Part shown: in pieces, positions 8,185 to 17,200 of the stretch
How the letters are laid out: each line of letters begins with the position of its first letter
Numbering within the stretch: the stretch's first letter is position 1
Position numbers and translations under genes: made by a program
NCBI GenBank assembly: GCA_016933115.1
Contig: JAFGBL010000133.1
Span: 1-33,880, forward strand
DNA: 33,880 bases
Source: Bacteroidales bacterium
GTDB lineage: Bacteria; Bacteroidota; Bacteroidia; Bacteroidales; JAADJA01
Reading direction: 5' to 3'
The notes under the pieces: model-generated
What the model was told of the DNA's origin: nothing
The model's database searches: none
Seen by the model: the letters and a program-made list of their open reading frames with translations, nothing else

Positions 8185-8288
8185 GTTACCAATGAATGTA
8201 GTAAATTTTTCAGGAACAAAATTATGTTATGGGAACCGGGATGAGGTTATATTAAATTTAAGTTTTTTTTAAATTTGAACTTGGTGTA

Positions 8289-8309
8289 TTGTTCTTTTAC
8301 AAAGAACAA
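8289..8309. repeat. Perfect 9-bp inverted repeat, 3-nt loop
   Basis: TTGTTCTTT (8289-8297) - TAC - AAAGAACAA (8301-8309). No T-tract follows in the minus direction, so it is a poor terminator for DedA. It may be an operator or an RNA-stabilising hairpin. Confidence 0.5.
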
Positions 8310-8325
8310 ATCAGGACAAAATAGG

Positions 8326-8877
8326 TCATTCAGTTTTCAGTGCTTTCCGAACCAAACTCCTTACAAGATAAAGAAGAATAATAGCTGACAACAATCCGGT
8401 TACAATATAGATTCCCAGATTTTGATATCTGTGCAACATTTGGTTAATGATTTCACCCAGGTAATAGCCTAGAAAACTGAAGATGGTTGTCCAAACAATA
8501 ATAGCAAAAAAGCTGTAGAACATGAATTTTTTGATCGAAACATGGCTCATTCCCAGCAACAGCAGGGTCAGGATGCGGAAGCCATATAGAAACCGGTAAA
8601 AGGCCAAAATCAGAACAGGGTTCTTTCTCATCCACAATCTCGGTTTATCGGTATGACCTTGCAGTTTGGGAAACCATTTGAATACTTTGCTTCCCAGCAA
8701 CCTTCCCATGAAGAAAAATGACCAGTCGGTTGTCAATGTGCCAATAAAAGCAGTGAGGGCCACCAGTCTTATGTCGAGCAATCCCCTGTACGCACCCAGG
8801 GAAGCGGCCAGTAAGGCCAGCTCGCCTTCGAGAAGGATTCCGAAATAGACCAGGAAATAGGCATAAGCAAATTGCAT
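8326..8877 (-). CDS. DedA/VTT-family membrane protein
   Basis: 183 residues. Residues 1-30 contain the acidic membrane-dipping segment (GILLEGELALLAASLGAY) and residues 80-105 the basic motif FYRFLYGFRILTLLLLGMS, which corresponds to the conserved DedA motif with essential arginines. Two strong transmembrane helices follow, at about 119-143 and 155-176. DedA proteins are inner-membrane transporters or scramblases, implicated in recycling of undecaprenyl phosphate or phosphatidylethanolamine and in membrane potential homeostasis. Length is close to, or slightly below, the usual 190-220 residues. It appears monocistronic or followed by the small ORF at 8184. Confidence 0.82.
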   Translation of the reverse strand: MQFAYAYFLVYFGILLEGELALLAASLGAYRGLLDIRLVALTAFIGTLTTDWSFFFMGRLLGSKVFKWFPKLQGHTDKPRLWMRKNPVLILAFYRFLYGFRILTLLLLGMSHVSIKKFMFYSFFAIIVWTTIFSFLGYYLGEIINQMLHRYQNLGIYIVTGLLSAIILLYLVRSLVRKALKTE

Positions 8878-8928
8878 CGATAAATTTTTGTAAAATTATT
8901 CTCTGAAAATCAACTGAAGGTTAAATAA

Positions 8929-8948
8929 AGTTTAAATTGCTTTAAACT
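8929..8948. repeat. Perfect inverted repeat AGTTTAAA-N4-TTTAAACT
   Basis: An 8-bp palindromic pair with a TTGC spacer between the SIR2 stop and the DedA start, both minus-strand genes. It lies about 50 bp upstream of the DedA ATG, so an operator is as likely as a weak AT-rich terminator for the SIR2 gene. Confidence 0.45.
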
Positions 8949-9017
8949 ATTACATGTTATGGTTTGAAACGGAATAAGGAATAAAAAGTTTTGACTGTTG
9001 TAAATTTTTAACATTTT

Positions 9018-10025
9018 TTATTTACGAGAAATATATTTAGATTCGATGTATTCGAAAGCATCCATATTGATGATTTTGGATTCAGGGAACAATTGCATTA
9101 GCCTCAGTATTTTATCGGTACTTTCATCTTCCCTGATCACAATTTCTGAAACTTTGTTCTTTAGCTTAAGGAAATAATACAGATTATCCAGGTCGCTGGG
9201 CGGGAAACCATAGCCGATAAATACGATTTCTTCGCAGGCTTCCAGGTAGCGGTGGGCAATGTTCCAGAGCACATTATACAATGAACCTTCAAAAAATTGT
9301 GTTTTTGAGAACGCCATGGGTATATAAACCGGTATGTCCTTATAATGGATGAGGTTTTTGGACGGATCGCGGTCATCCACCTGGTAGACATGGCTCAGGT
9401 CCACCCGTTTGGTGCCGGGTGCTGTAAACCAGTTGAGCGAACCATGGAGCTTGATGTAACCGATATTGCGGTGGTCCCTTCTGTCCGGTTCAGGTTCATA
9501 GTCGCTCAGATAACGGTTCAGCCGAATAATATAGTCCACCGAGCAATTGCCGGAATTGGCATCGCCCAAAAGGCGTTCCAGGAGAAGGTCATAGTTGAAG
9601 GTAAGGATAAGCGAAGGCCTTACCGGGAATTTATCATTGGTACTGTAGCTGCAACTTTCGAAAAAGTGAAGGAGTTCCTTCTCCTTTTCACGGTCGATAG
9701 TTGGGGTGTGCGATTCAATGCGGTCGAATATCCATCGTAGCAGCTGGTGCTTCAGGATGTCGTAATAGATTTTTTCCTCGTTGTTGTAATAGAGGCTTTT
9801 TAGCAGGATGATCGAGGAGATATTTTCAATAGTGCAAACCGAATCATGAATTCCTGAAACTTGTTTGATCTCCTCCACAAAGCTGGCCAGCTCATCATAA
9901 TTTTTTGAATTTTTAATATTTAAAAGGGATTCGGATAAATCTTTCATAGTCGGCATGGTGGAAGAAACCGATTTGGAAAATCCCGATCCGAGGATAAACA
10001 CTTTACGATAGGAGATCTGATTCAT
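9018..10025 (-). CDS. Stand-alone SIR2-like (SIR2_2) domain protein
   Basis: 335 residues, almost entirely one SIR2-like domain. Visible NAD-binding and catalytic-type elements are ILGSGFSKS (residues 11-19), TFNYDLLLERL (142-152, where the N-D pair sits in the cofactor pocket of the family), KLHGSLNW with H194, and IVFIGYGFPPSDLDN (267-281). No transmembrane segment or other effector domain is present. In defence systems (for example Thoeris, DSR and pAgo-associated SIR2), related domains deplete NAD+ on phage infection, but here there is no recognisable partner next to it. The upstream neighbour, an AlkD-like glycosylase, is divergent. Function as an NADase is inference; a housekeeping or orphan role is possible. 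Confidence 0.75.
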   Translation of the reverse strand: MNQISYRKVFILGSGFSKSVSSTMPTMKDLSESLLNIKNSKNYDELASFVEEIKQVSGIHDSVCTIENISSIILLKSLYYNNEEKIYYDILKHQLLRWIFDRIESHTPTIDREKEKELLHFFESCSYSTNDKFPVRPSLILTFNYDLLLERLLGDANSGNCSVDYIIRLNRYLSDYEPEPDRRDHRNIGYIKLHGSLNWFTAPGTKRVDLSHVYQVDDRDPSKNLIHYKDIPVYIPMAFSKTQFFEGSLYNVLWNIAHRYLEACEEIVFIGYGFPPSDLDNLYYFLKLKNKVSEIVIREDESTDKILRLMQLFPESKIINMDAFEYIESKYISRK

Positions 10026-10183
10026 GATCCTACTGAAATTAAATTTCCCTAAAATTAAGAAACCTGTTTTGAAAAATAACCTGTTTTGTAATAATTATTA
10101 TTTAAACAAACGGTATTCTTCAATCATTGTTTTGTAATTTTATACACAAATTCAGAAATTCCAGGATTTACCAGGTCGGGTTC

Positions 10184-10930
10184 ATGTATTCGGAAAAGGA
10201 CATTATTGAGTTCCAGAAAATACTTCAAAAAAATTCCAGCATCCAAACAAAGGAATGGTGGGAAAAATATTTGAAACATATAATTTCTTTTCGCGGCATC
10301 GGCATCCCGGAGATCAGGAAATTACTTAAAACATGGTACACCAAGCACAAGTTTCAGGAAGAAGATACGGAGGATCAAATCAACCTGGCCAAGGAATTTT
10401 TCGCCAGCCCAATTGCTGAAGATAAGTTGACCGGTATCCTGATATTGCAGGAATTTTTACTGGATAAAATCACTTGTGAAAAAATGGTTTGCAGCGTAGA
10501 AGACATATTCAACCGCAATTACATCAATGATTGGAATACTTGCGACTGGCTGAGCGTAAAGGTACTGACCCCGGTGATTGAATACGGTCGGCTTGTTTGC
10601 GTGCAGCAAATATCCAACTGGAAAAGCAGTCGTCGATTGTGGAAAGCAAGGGCTTCTGCTGTTGCTTTTGCACAAGCAAAAAACAAACTGCAATACATTG
10701 ATTTCATTGATGAAATTTGCAGCACATTAATCATACGCGAAGAACGTTTTGCCAAAACGGCCGTAGCCTGGGTTTTAAGGGAAACTGCCATTTCAAATCC
10801 TGAATACACCCTTCATTTTGTTGGCCGGTACAATATATTTTTTACCAAAGAGACGATTTACAATGCATTGAAATATTTTGGCCCCGAAATCAGACAGGAA
10901 TATTTGAAACGGTTAAAAATTGCCCTGTAA
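10184..10930 (+). CDS. DNA alkylation repair protein, AlkD-like HEAT-repeat family
   Basis: 248 residues from ATG 10184; a longer frame uses a TTG at 10127 and is less convincing. The protein is all-helical, with the AlkD signatures KEWWEKYLKHIISFRGIGIPEIRKLL near the N-terminus, NDWNTCDWLSVKVL in the middle and SSRRLWKARASAVAF after it. The WNTCDW element aligns with the region bearing the catalytic aspartate of AlkD-type glycosylases, which remove positively charged 3- and 7-alkylpurines. It is divergent from the SIR2-like gene with 158 bp between the two start codons, and no operon partner is evident. Confidence 0.78.
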   Translation: MYSEKDIIEFQKILQKNSSIQTKEWWEKYLKHIISFRGIGIPEIRKLLKTWYTKHKFQEEDTEDQINLAKEFFASPIAEDKLTGILILQEFLLDKITCEKMVCSVEDIFNRNYINDWNTCDWLSVKVLTPVIEYGRLVCVQQISNWKSSRRLWKARASAVAFAQAKNKLQYIDFIDEICSTLIIREERFAKTAVAWVLRETAISNPEYTLHFVGRYNIFFTKETIYNALKYFGPEIRQEYLKRLKIAL

Positions 10931-11078
10931 AATTATTGCGGTAGCCGCCAAAAATTTTAAGTTTTTTGATAGGTACATTCGGTTAAATTCAACAACTTGC
11001 CTTCAGGATTGTTTAATGAAACGGTTGAAGACAAAAGCCAATTTTAATAAATTAAAATCACAATCAAAAAAAATTTCT

Positions 11079-11086
11079 TAAATTTG
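11079..11086 (+). promoter_or_regulatory. -7-like element TAAATTTG just before the VOC start codon
   Basis: TAAATTTG matches TAnnTTTG and ends 5 bases before the ATG at 11092. If functional, transcription would begin at or within a few bases of the start codon. No clear -33 TTG is found 20 bp upstream, so confidence is low. Confidence 0.3.
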
Positions 11087-11091
11087 ATACC

Positions 11092-11571
11092 ATGAACCTA
11101 AAATTCAAAAACATCGTTTTGTTTGTCAAGGATATCGATATGTCAAGGAAATTTTACACCGATATTCTGGAGCAGAAGATTGAAAACCAGTTTGGAAGGA
11201 TCATTTATTTTAAAAGCGGAATTTCGATATGGGAGCTTTCGGAAAACCTGCCGATTGTGCAGGAACTGGGCGGACGACTTAAGAAGACTGTGACGAACCA
11301 GGTTGAATTGTATTTCGAATCGGACAATCTGGATAAGGTTCTATTCAGGATGAGGGAGCACGTTGTCAGATTGTTGCATGAGGTTCGTGAAGAACCCTGG
11401 GGCCAGCGGACCATCAGGTTTTATGACCCGGACGATCACCTGATCGAAGTGGGAGAAACTCTAAAAACTTTTATTACTCGTTATCACAAACAAGGCTATA
11501 TCCCGGAACAGATCGCTGAAAAAACTTCAGTCGACATCGAACTGATCAAGAAGATTATCAGGATAAAATAA
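11092..11571 (+). CDS. VOC-superfamily (glyoxalase-like) protein with HTH-like tail
   Basis: 159 residues. Residues 1-122 form a vicinal-oxygen-chelate fold: FKNIVLFVKDIDMSRKFYTDIL at the start and the closing motif FYDPDDHLIEVGE, whose Glu is a typical metal ligand. Residues 123-159 form a short helical tail (YHKQGYIPEQIAEKTSVDIELIKKII) that resembles a helix-turn-helix. VOC members include lyases, dioxygenases and antibiotic-binding proteins; nothing here decides among them. The zinc-ribbon gene follows after 6 bp and is almost certainly co-transcribed. Confidence 0.78.
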   Translation: MNLKFKNIVLFVKDIDMSRKFYTDILEQKIENQFGRIIYFKSGISIWELSENLPIVQELGGRLKKTVTNQVELYFESDNLDKVLFRMREHVVRLLHEVREEPWGQRTIRFYDPDDHLIEVGETLKTFITRYHKQGYIPEQIAEKTSVDIELIKKIIRIK

Positions 11572-11577
11572 AATAAA

Positions 11578-11952
11578 ATGTCTTCAACCCAAAAAAGAGT
11601 TTGCCCCGAATGTGGTTATGAGATCATTGGGCGCATCGATAAAAGGTTTTGTTCCGACCAATGCCGCAATACTTTCAACAACCGCTTAAAGCAGGATGTG
11701 AATAATTATATGCGCAATGTGAACAATATCCTACGTAAAAACAGGCGCATCCTGGCGGAACTGAATCCGAAGGGAAAGTCAAAAGCACACCGCAATAAAA
11801 TGCAGGACAAAGGTTTCAACTTCGATTACTACACAAATACCTACACCACCAAAACCGGAAATATTTATTATTTCTGTTACGAGTACGGGTATCTGCCAAT
11901 TGAGGAAGAATTTTTTGCCCTGGTTATCAAACAGGATTATGTGGATAATTAG
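11578..11952 (+). CDS. Zinc-ribbon hypothetical protein
   Basis: 124 residues. The N-terminus has a C-x2-C (CPECG) and a C-x3-C (CSDQC) knuckle separated by about 15 residues, a typical zinc ribbon like that of DUF2116-type proteins. The middle is basic and helical (NNRLKQDVNNYMRNVNNILRKNRRILAEL), suited to nucleic acid or protein contact. The C-terminal 40 residues are aromatic-rich (FDYYTNTYTTKTGNIYYFCYEYGYLP). No catalytic motif is seen. It is co-transcribed with the VOC gene (6-bp gap). Function unknown. Confidence 0.7.
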   Translation: MSSTQKRVCPECGYEIIGRIDKRFCSDQCRNTFNNRLKQDVNNYMRNVNNILRKNRRILAELNPKGKSKAHRNKMQDKGFNFDYYTNTYTTKTGNIYYFCYEYGYLPIEEEFFALVIKQDYVDN

Positions 11953-11970
11953 CTGGGATTAAACCTGGAA

Positions 11971-11998
11971 GTTCAGTATTCCGAGTTCAGCGTTCAGA
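11971..11998. repeat. Short heptad tract GTTCAGN
   Basis: GTTCAGT, ATTCCGA, GTTCAGC, GTTCAGA in register. The tract overlaps the last 12 bases of pabA, so the C-terminal SSER of PabA is encoded by it. Same family as the tract at 592. Confidence 0.6.
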
Positions 11999-12619
11999 GG
12001 ACAGGTTGCTTTTGCCTGCATCTTGATAGTATTTTATACCCTGTCCGTGCAGCCAGTTTCTGATCATTTTTCTGCCTTCAGCTGTCATGATCGATTCGGG
12101 GTGGAATTGAAATCCTTTAAGGTCATATTTTTTATGCGAAAGGGCCATGATCACACCATCTTTTGCCACAGCCGTCACCTGAAGCTCAGAGGGGAAAGTT
12201 TTGGGATTAAGCGCCCATGAATGGTACAGACCGGCATCAAAATCATTCGATACACCTTGAAATATATAATCTTGTTGAATGATTTGGGTTTGCTTGGCGA
12301 TCCCATGAAACACCCTTCCCAAATGATGCAATGTTCCGCCGAAAGCAAGGGCAATAGCCTCATGTCCCATACAAATGCCAAGAATTGATTTCTCCGCACC
12401 AAACTTTTGAACCCAGGTCATTAAATTCGGAAAATCCCCAGGCAGCCCTGGCCCGGGAGAGATCATGATCTTATGGTAGCCGGTAAAAGTTTCATCAGAA
12501 ACCTCACCGTAGGGAATTACTTCAACCGGAGCCGATCCTTCTTCCTCAATTAGTTGCACCAGGTTGTAGGTGAAGGAATCGTTGTTATCAATCATTATTA
12601 TGGGTTGTTTATGATCCAT
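11987..12619 (-). CDS. pabA: Aminodeoxychorismate synthase glutaminase subunit
   Basis: 210 residues, class I glutamine amidotransferase. Visible elements: IIMIDNNDSFTYNLVQ (strand 1 region, supports the start at 12619), ISPGPGLPGD, nucleophile C83 in LGICMGHE (Glu instead of the usual Gln after GH), and H173/E175 in FHPESIMT. It would supply ammonia from glutamine to PabB for 4-amino-4-deoxychorismate in folate synthesis. TrpG is closely related, but the divergent neighbour is a PabB-type synthase rather than TrpE, and no tryptophan genes are nearby. Only 24 bp separate its start codon from that of pabB. The C-terminal few residues derive from the heptad tract at 11971. Confidence 0.85.
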   Translation of the reverse strand: MDHKQPIIMIDNNDSFTYNLVQLIEEEGSAPVEVIPYGEVSDETFTGYHKIMISPGPGLPGDFPNLMTWVQKFGAEKSILGICMGHEAIALAFGGTLHHLGRVFHGIAKQTQIIQQDYIFQGVSNDFDAGLYHSWALNPKTFPSELQVTAVAKDGVIMALSHKKYDLKGFQFHPESIMTAEGRKMIRNWLHGQGIKYYQDAGKSNLSSER

Positions 12620-12636
12620 ATCTTTATATAAATTTG
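12605..12636 (+). promoter_or_regulatory. Promoter for pabB, overlapping the start of pabA
   Basis: TTG at 12605-12607 and TAAATTTG at 12629-12636 are 21 bp apart, near the Bacteroidota consensus. The element ends 7 bases before the pabB ATG, so the transcript would have almost no leader. The -33 part lies inside the first codons of pabA on the other strand. Confidence 0.5.
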
Positions 12637-12643
12637 CCGGATA

Positions 12644-13621
12644 ATGAACGCCTCCAAAGATATAATAAACCGGATGAACGAGCTGGGCAAAAATAGCAGT
12701 CCTTTCCTCTTTATCATTGACTTTAACGTGGATAAGCCACTTTTATTCGCCCCGGAAGAGTTGGAGAATAATAATATCTGGGTTCAAATGCCGGATTTTT
12801 CATCAGTCCCAGAATTTAAAACCGAAACAGGTAGTCAGGTGCATTTCGATATTTTTCCTGAAGAGTTTAAAAAATATCAACAAGCTTTTCACCTGGTTAT
12901 GGATCACATCAACCGTGGCGATACTTATTTGGTGAACCTTACAGCCCAAACGCCGGTTGAATGTAATCTTACCTTACGTGAAATATTTACCCGGTCGAAA
13001 GCACCTTATAAATTGATTTTCGGGGATGAATTTTTGGTATTTTCACCGGAGCGGTTTGTAAAAATTCAGGGAAACACCATCTCTTCCTATCCGATGAAAG
13101 GAACCATCAGGGCACACAACCCCGGAGCCGGTAAAGAGTTGTTAAATGATGAAAAGGAGCTGGCCGAACACAACACCATAGTCGATTTGATCCGAAGCGA
13201 CTTGAACAGGGTTTCAAAAAAAGTGAGAGTGAAACGATTCAGGTATCTGGAACAAATTGAAACGATCAAAGGCCCTATATTGCAAACGAGTTCTGAAATA
13301 ACCGGTGAACTTGACCACAACTGGAGAAACAACATCGGTAGTATACTGTTTGAATTGTTGCCTGCCGGATCTATCAGTGGGGCGCCAAAACAAAAAACGG
13401 TCGAGATCATCCAAAATGTGGAAGGATTTAATCGGGGTTGGTTTACAGGGGTTTTCGGGTATTTCGATGGTATTAACCTGGACAGCGCCGTGATGATCAG
13501 GTTTATCGAAAACAATGACGGCCGGCTATGCTTTAAAAGCGGAGGTGGCATTACCAGCTTTAGTGAATGTGAAAAGGAGTACCGGGAATTGATTGATAAA
13601 GTATATGTGCCGATTGTTTGA
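12644..13621 (+). CDS. pabB: Aminodeoxychorismate synthase component I
   Basis: 325 residues, shorter than the roughly 450 of Escherichia coli PabB because the N-terminal region is reduced. It has the chorismate-utilising enzyme core: HINRGDTYLVNLT, VFSPERFVKI, LPAGSISGAPKQKT and FKSGGGITSFSECEKEYRE. The motif PMKGTIRA has Lys152 at the place where PabB enzymes carry the lysine nucleophile (anthranilate synthases have Ala, PIAGT), which is the best evidence for PabB over TrpE. It converts chorismate and PabA-derived ammonia to aminodeoxychorismate. Its stop codon lies within pabC (17-nt overlap). Confidence 0.87.
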   Translation: MNASKDIINRMNELGKNSSPFLFIIDFNVDKPLLFAPEELENNNIWVQMPDFSSVPEFKTETGSQVHFDIFPEEFKKYQQAFHLVMDHINRGDTYLVNLTAQTPVECNLTLREIFTRSKAPYKLIFGDEFLVFSPERFVKIQGNTISSYPMKGTIRAHNPGAGKELLNDEKELAEHNTIVDLIRSDLNRVSKKVRVKRFRYLEQIETIKGPILQTSSEITGELDHNWRNNIGSILFELLPAGSISGAPKQKTVEIIQNVEGFNRGWFTGVFGYFDGINLDSAVMIRFIENNDGRLCFKSGGGITSFSECEKEYRELIDKVYVPIV

Positions 13622-14204
13622 AACCATAAAAGTTCAGGATAGAAAACTGCATAATATCGGTTATCACAATGAACGGTTCAACCGGTCACGGTTTGAAATA
13701 TTCGGTTTAATGGACAATATAACACTTGAGGAGGCTATTGAAATTCCGGGAACGCTTGCTGAAGGGATTTATAAATGCCGCGTGATCTATTCTGATCAAA
13801 TCGAGAAAATCGAATTTGAACCATATAGGCAACGAAAAATAAAATCCCTGAAGCTGGTTCAGGCAGATGCCATTGATTACACATACAAATACCTCGATCG
13901 ATCCGAAATCAGCCGGCTGTTTGAAATGCGCAATGGGTGCGATGACATCCTGATCGTAAAAAACGGACTTATAACCGATACCTCTTTTGCCAACATTGTA
14001 TTTTGGGATGGCCATCAATGGAAAACACCAACGAAACCATTGTTGAATGGGACAAAGAGGCAAAAACTGCTGCTGGAAGGTAAAATGACTGAAGCAGTGA
14101 TCGGGCCTCAGGATATTTTCCGTTTTAAAAAAGCAGGGATCATCAACGCCATGCTTGATTTCACTGATGATTTCCCTGAAATTGAGATAAAAAATATTTA
14201 TTAG
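13605..14204 (+). CDS. pabC: Aminodeoxychorismate lyase (class IV aminotransferase fold)
   Basis: 199 residues from ATG 13605, overlapping the end of pabB by 17 nt; a TTG at 13593 is a less likely start. It belongs to the fold-type IV PLP enzymes: CRLFETIKVQDRKLHNIGYHNERF at the N-terminus, YKYLDRSEI (probable PLP lysine in YKY) and LITDTSFANIVFW. The last motif usually has Glu (ExSxxN); here it is Asp-Thr, as I recall for Bacteroidota members. It is compact (E. coli PabC has about 270 residues). It would cleave aminodeoxychorismate to 4-aminobenzoate and pyruvate, completing the pabA/B/C set. A branched-chain or D-amino-acid aminotransferase role is unlikely given the context. Confidence 0.82.
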   Translation: MCRLFETIKVQDRKLHNIGYHNERFNRSRFEIFGLMDNITLEEAIEIPGTLAEGIYKCRVIYSDQIEKIEFEPYRQRKIKSLKLVQADAIDYTYKYLDRSEISRLFEMRNGCDDILIVKNGLITDTSFANIVFWDGHQWKTPTKPLLNGTKRQKLLLEGKMTEAVIGPQDIFRFKKAGIINAMLDFTDDFPEIEIKNIY

Positions 14205-14265
14205 ATAAACTGCACCTTCCATAATTTTTTTCAGTAAAAGGAATAAATATGATCCAAAGAAAAAT

Positions 14266-17200
14266 ATGCTGAGGTTTTTTCTGTTAGCGGGATTGATCAT
14301 TCTGATTTCAGGTATTCGGGCTCAAAACTTGAACGAATCTATCAACCTGAAAACCTATTCGGTAGAAGAAGGCCTCAGCCAATCAAGTGTTCAGGATATT
14401 GCTCAGGATGTTTTCGGGTATTTATGGATTTCCACAGGAGACGGATTGAATAGTTTTGATGGAAGGGCCTTTACCCGTTATTATTTTCATTCTTTAAAAC
14501 CCGGATCAGAACAAAGCAATAGTTTTCGCAATGTGATCAGCGATAGTATAGGGAATTTATGGGTAGGAACCGATCGCGGATTACTTTACATCGAAAGAAG
14601 CATCGACACACTGGTGCAACCCTTCCTGGAAATTCCGGATTTACTCAACCGGTCGTGCCTGCCTTTATTCTTGTTTGAAGATTCGGTTGCTGTTTTGGTT
14701 TCAGGACTTGGGATTATTAACGTTAATTTATCCAATCACAAATTCAGAAGAATTCCGATGAAAGGTTTCATGACCGGACTTAGGCTAGCGGGTAAAACGA
14801 AAAAGGAAATCTGGTACGGATATTATCCCGCAACTCTTGTAAGAGTGAGGATTGGTGAAAATCAAAACCTGCAGGTCCAAAAGTATGAATTGGGCATTCA
14901 TGATTTTGGGATTTACATTTCTGTGATTAAGCTTTCGGAAGATCGTTACCTGTTGACAACATCCAACGACCTTTTTTTATTTTCACCGCAGTCGCAGAAA
15001 TTGGAACGGTTGAAAAATCAACTTGCAGATTTCCTGCCGGAAAATGTAAGGTTCAGATCGGCCATCAAGGATATGGAAGGGAAAATATGGCTTACCTCTC
15101 AGGATAAAGGTATCTTTATTATCAACAAGGATTTTTCTCTCAATCGCCGCATCCACGAAATATTTCATAAAAACAAGGCAGATGAGCTGTATGAAAATAT
15201 AACATTGCTTTTTAAGGATATGGAAGGTAATATCTGGTTAGGTTCCGACGGTTCGGGACTTGCCTTATATGTATTGAAAAAGGAGGGATTCGGATTGGTA
15301 AGTGAGATTGAATTGGAACAAGGGGATAAAGTGACACCTTTTGTTCGATGTTTTTACCAGGATAAGGAGGATAATATATGGATCGGTACGTTTAACAATG
15401 GTCTGATCTGCTGGAACAGGGAATCGGATACCTTTCGGCAGATATTTCTGGGAAGGACCAATAATTACCCATCCTCCAATGACGTTTTTTGTATGGCCCC
15501 TATGAAAGATGACAGAATTCTGGTAGGATCCTTTACCGGTTTATGGCTTTTAAATCCCCAAAATTACCAGGTTGAAAAACTTCAGAAACTCCTTCCGGGC
15601 AGGTCCATTGTTAAAATAACAGATATCCTGGCTCACGGAAACGATCTGTTTACGATTCTTTTAAACAATAATATTTATCAAATCGTTTTTCAAAATGCGT
15701 CCTGGCAATTATCCGCTATGGATTTACCTGATAGTGTAATTTGTGATAAAATTGCCATTGGTCAATCGGGTTACATTTTTGCTTTTACAAGAAATGGTTT
15801 TTATAAATTAAAAAATGGATCCGGGATTTTTTTAAGCTATTCATACCAGGGCCAACAAGTTCGTTTTAAAGTAAATGCTGCTTATGAGTACAAGGATGGA
15901 ACCCTTTGGCTGGCAACCGATTTTGGATTGGTCAATATGGATAAGGCCGGGGCCGTGATTTCCTTTTACGACGAAGAGGGGGGCCTCCCGAACCATTACC
16001 TGTATGGATTGATGCCGGACGAAAGTGGCCATTTTTGGTTGAGTAGTAACCGCGGATTATCCAGGTTTGAGTTGTCATCTAAACAGTTTACAAACTTCAG
16101 GTTGGAGGACGGATTGCAGTCCCTGGAGTTCAATTCGGGTGCGTTTTATAAAACTCAAAAGGGGGAAATATTTTTCGGGGGGATTAAAGGATTTAATTTT
16201 TTCTATCCCGATTCGGTAAATCAAAAAAAAGTAAACAACAGGGTGATGATCCGGTCGGTGAGGATAAATGATCAGCCCGCGATATTTGATACCTGTGCCA
16301 TGGCCAAGCGTTTTCTCGATCTCGAATATGACCAGAATACACTGACGTTCGATTACACTTCACTTGGCTACCGGGAAATCGGCGAAACAGGCTATGAATA
16401 CCTCCTTGAGGGGCATGATAAATCCTGGATCAAGGCAGGACCCAATGAACTGGTAAGATATTCAGGTCTGTCACCGGGTAGTTATACCTTCAAGGTTAGG
16501 GTTGCAAATAGAGTGGAGGACTCAAATCATCCGCCGGCAAATATGAATATCACAATCCGAAAAGCCTTTTGGATGACAAACTCCTTTATAACAGGGGTTA
16601 TTGTGGTATTGATTTCATTGATCATATTCATAGTAAGGCACTTTGCTACAGTCAGGATGAAGAAAAAAATTGCACAACTGGAAAGGTTGGGGGAAATCAG
16701 TTTGATCAGAAGGCGAATCGCTGCCGATCTGCACGATGATGTGGGTTCGGGATTGAGTAAGCTGGCTATGATGAGCGATAAGGCCAGGTTTAAAGGAGAT
16801 GATGGAAATGAAATCAACATATATCTTAAAAAAATTTCGGCAGAAGCCCGACAAATGATCGACCAGTTGAGGGTGATCGTTTGGGCCCTCAACCCGCAGG
16901 AGGACAAGCTGGAAAGTTTGATTTCCTACGTGCGTCATCGCATTAACGAATTTGTGGAGGAGTATCCTGTGCGTTACAGCATCACGATTCCTGATGAAAT
17001 TCCTGACAAAAACATTACCCCTGAATTTAAAAGGAACGTATATTATGCAATCCGTGAGGCTGTTCATAATGCCGTTAAACATTCGGGAAGTGGGGAACTT
17101 ATCGTTACAATTGATATAGAGGCAGGAACGATGACAATGTTCATAAGCGACATGGGTACCGGGTTTGACAGGGAAAAAACAGATAAATTCGGAAATGGGA

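Noticed and set aside
9345-9740. 131-codon plus-strand frame
   Set aside because: Antisense to the SIR2-like gene, which carries conserved motifs in the other frame.
10127-10183. TTG start for the AlkD-like gene
   Set aside because: The extra 19 residues do not look like the family and the ATG at 10184 is followed by the usual N-terminal helix.
8878-11952. Phage defence island
   Set aside because: Only the SIR2-like protein would fit; the neighbours are repair and housekeeping-like genes, with no integrase, no tRNA and no shared strand.
11987-13621. Anthranilate synthase (trpG/trpE)
   Set aside because: The synthase has Lys in PMKGT as in PabB, and an aminodeoxychorismate lyase-like gene overlaps it.
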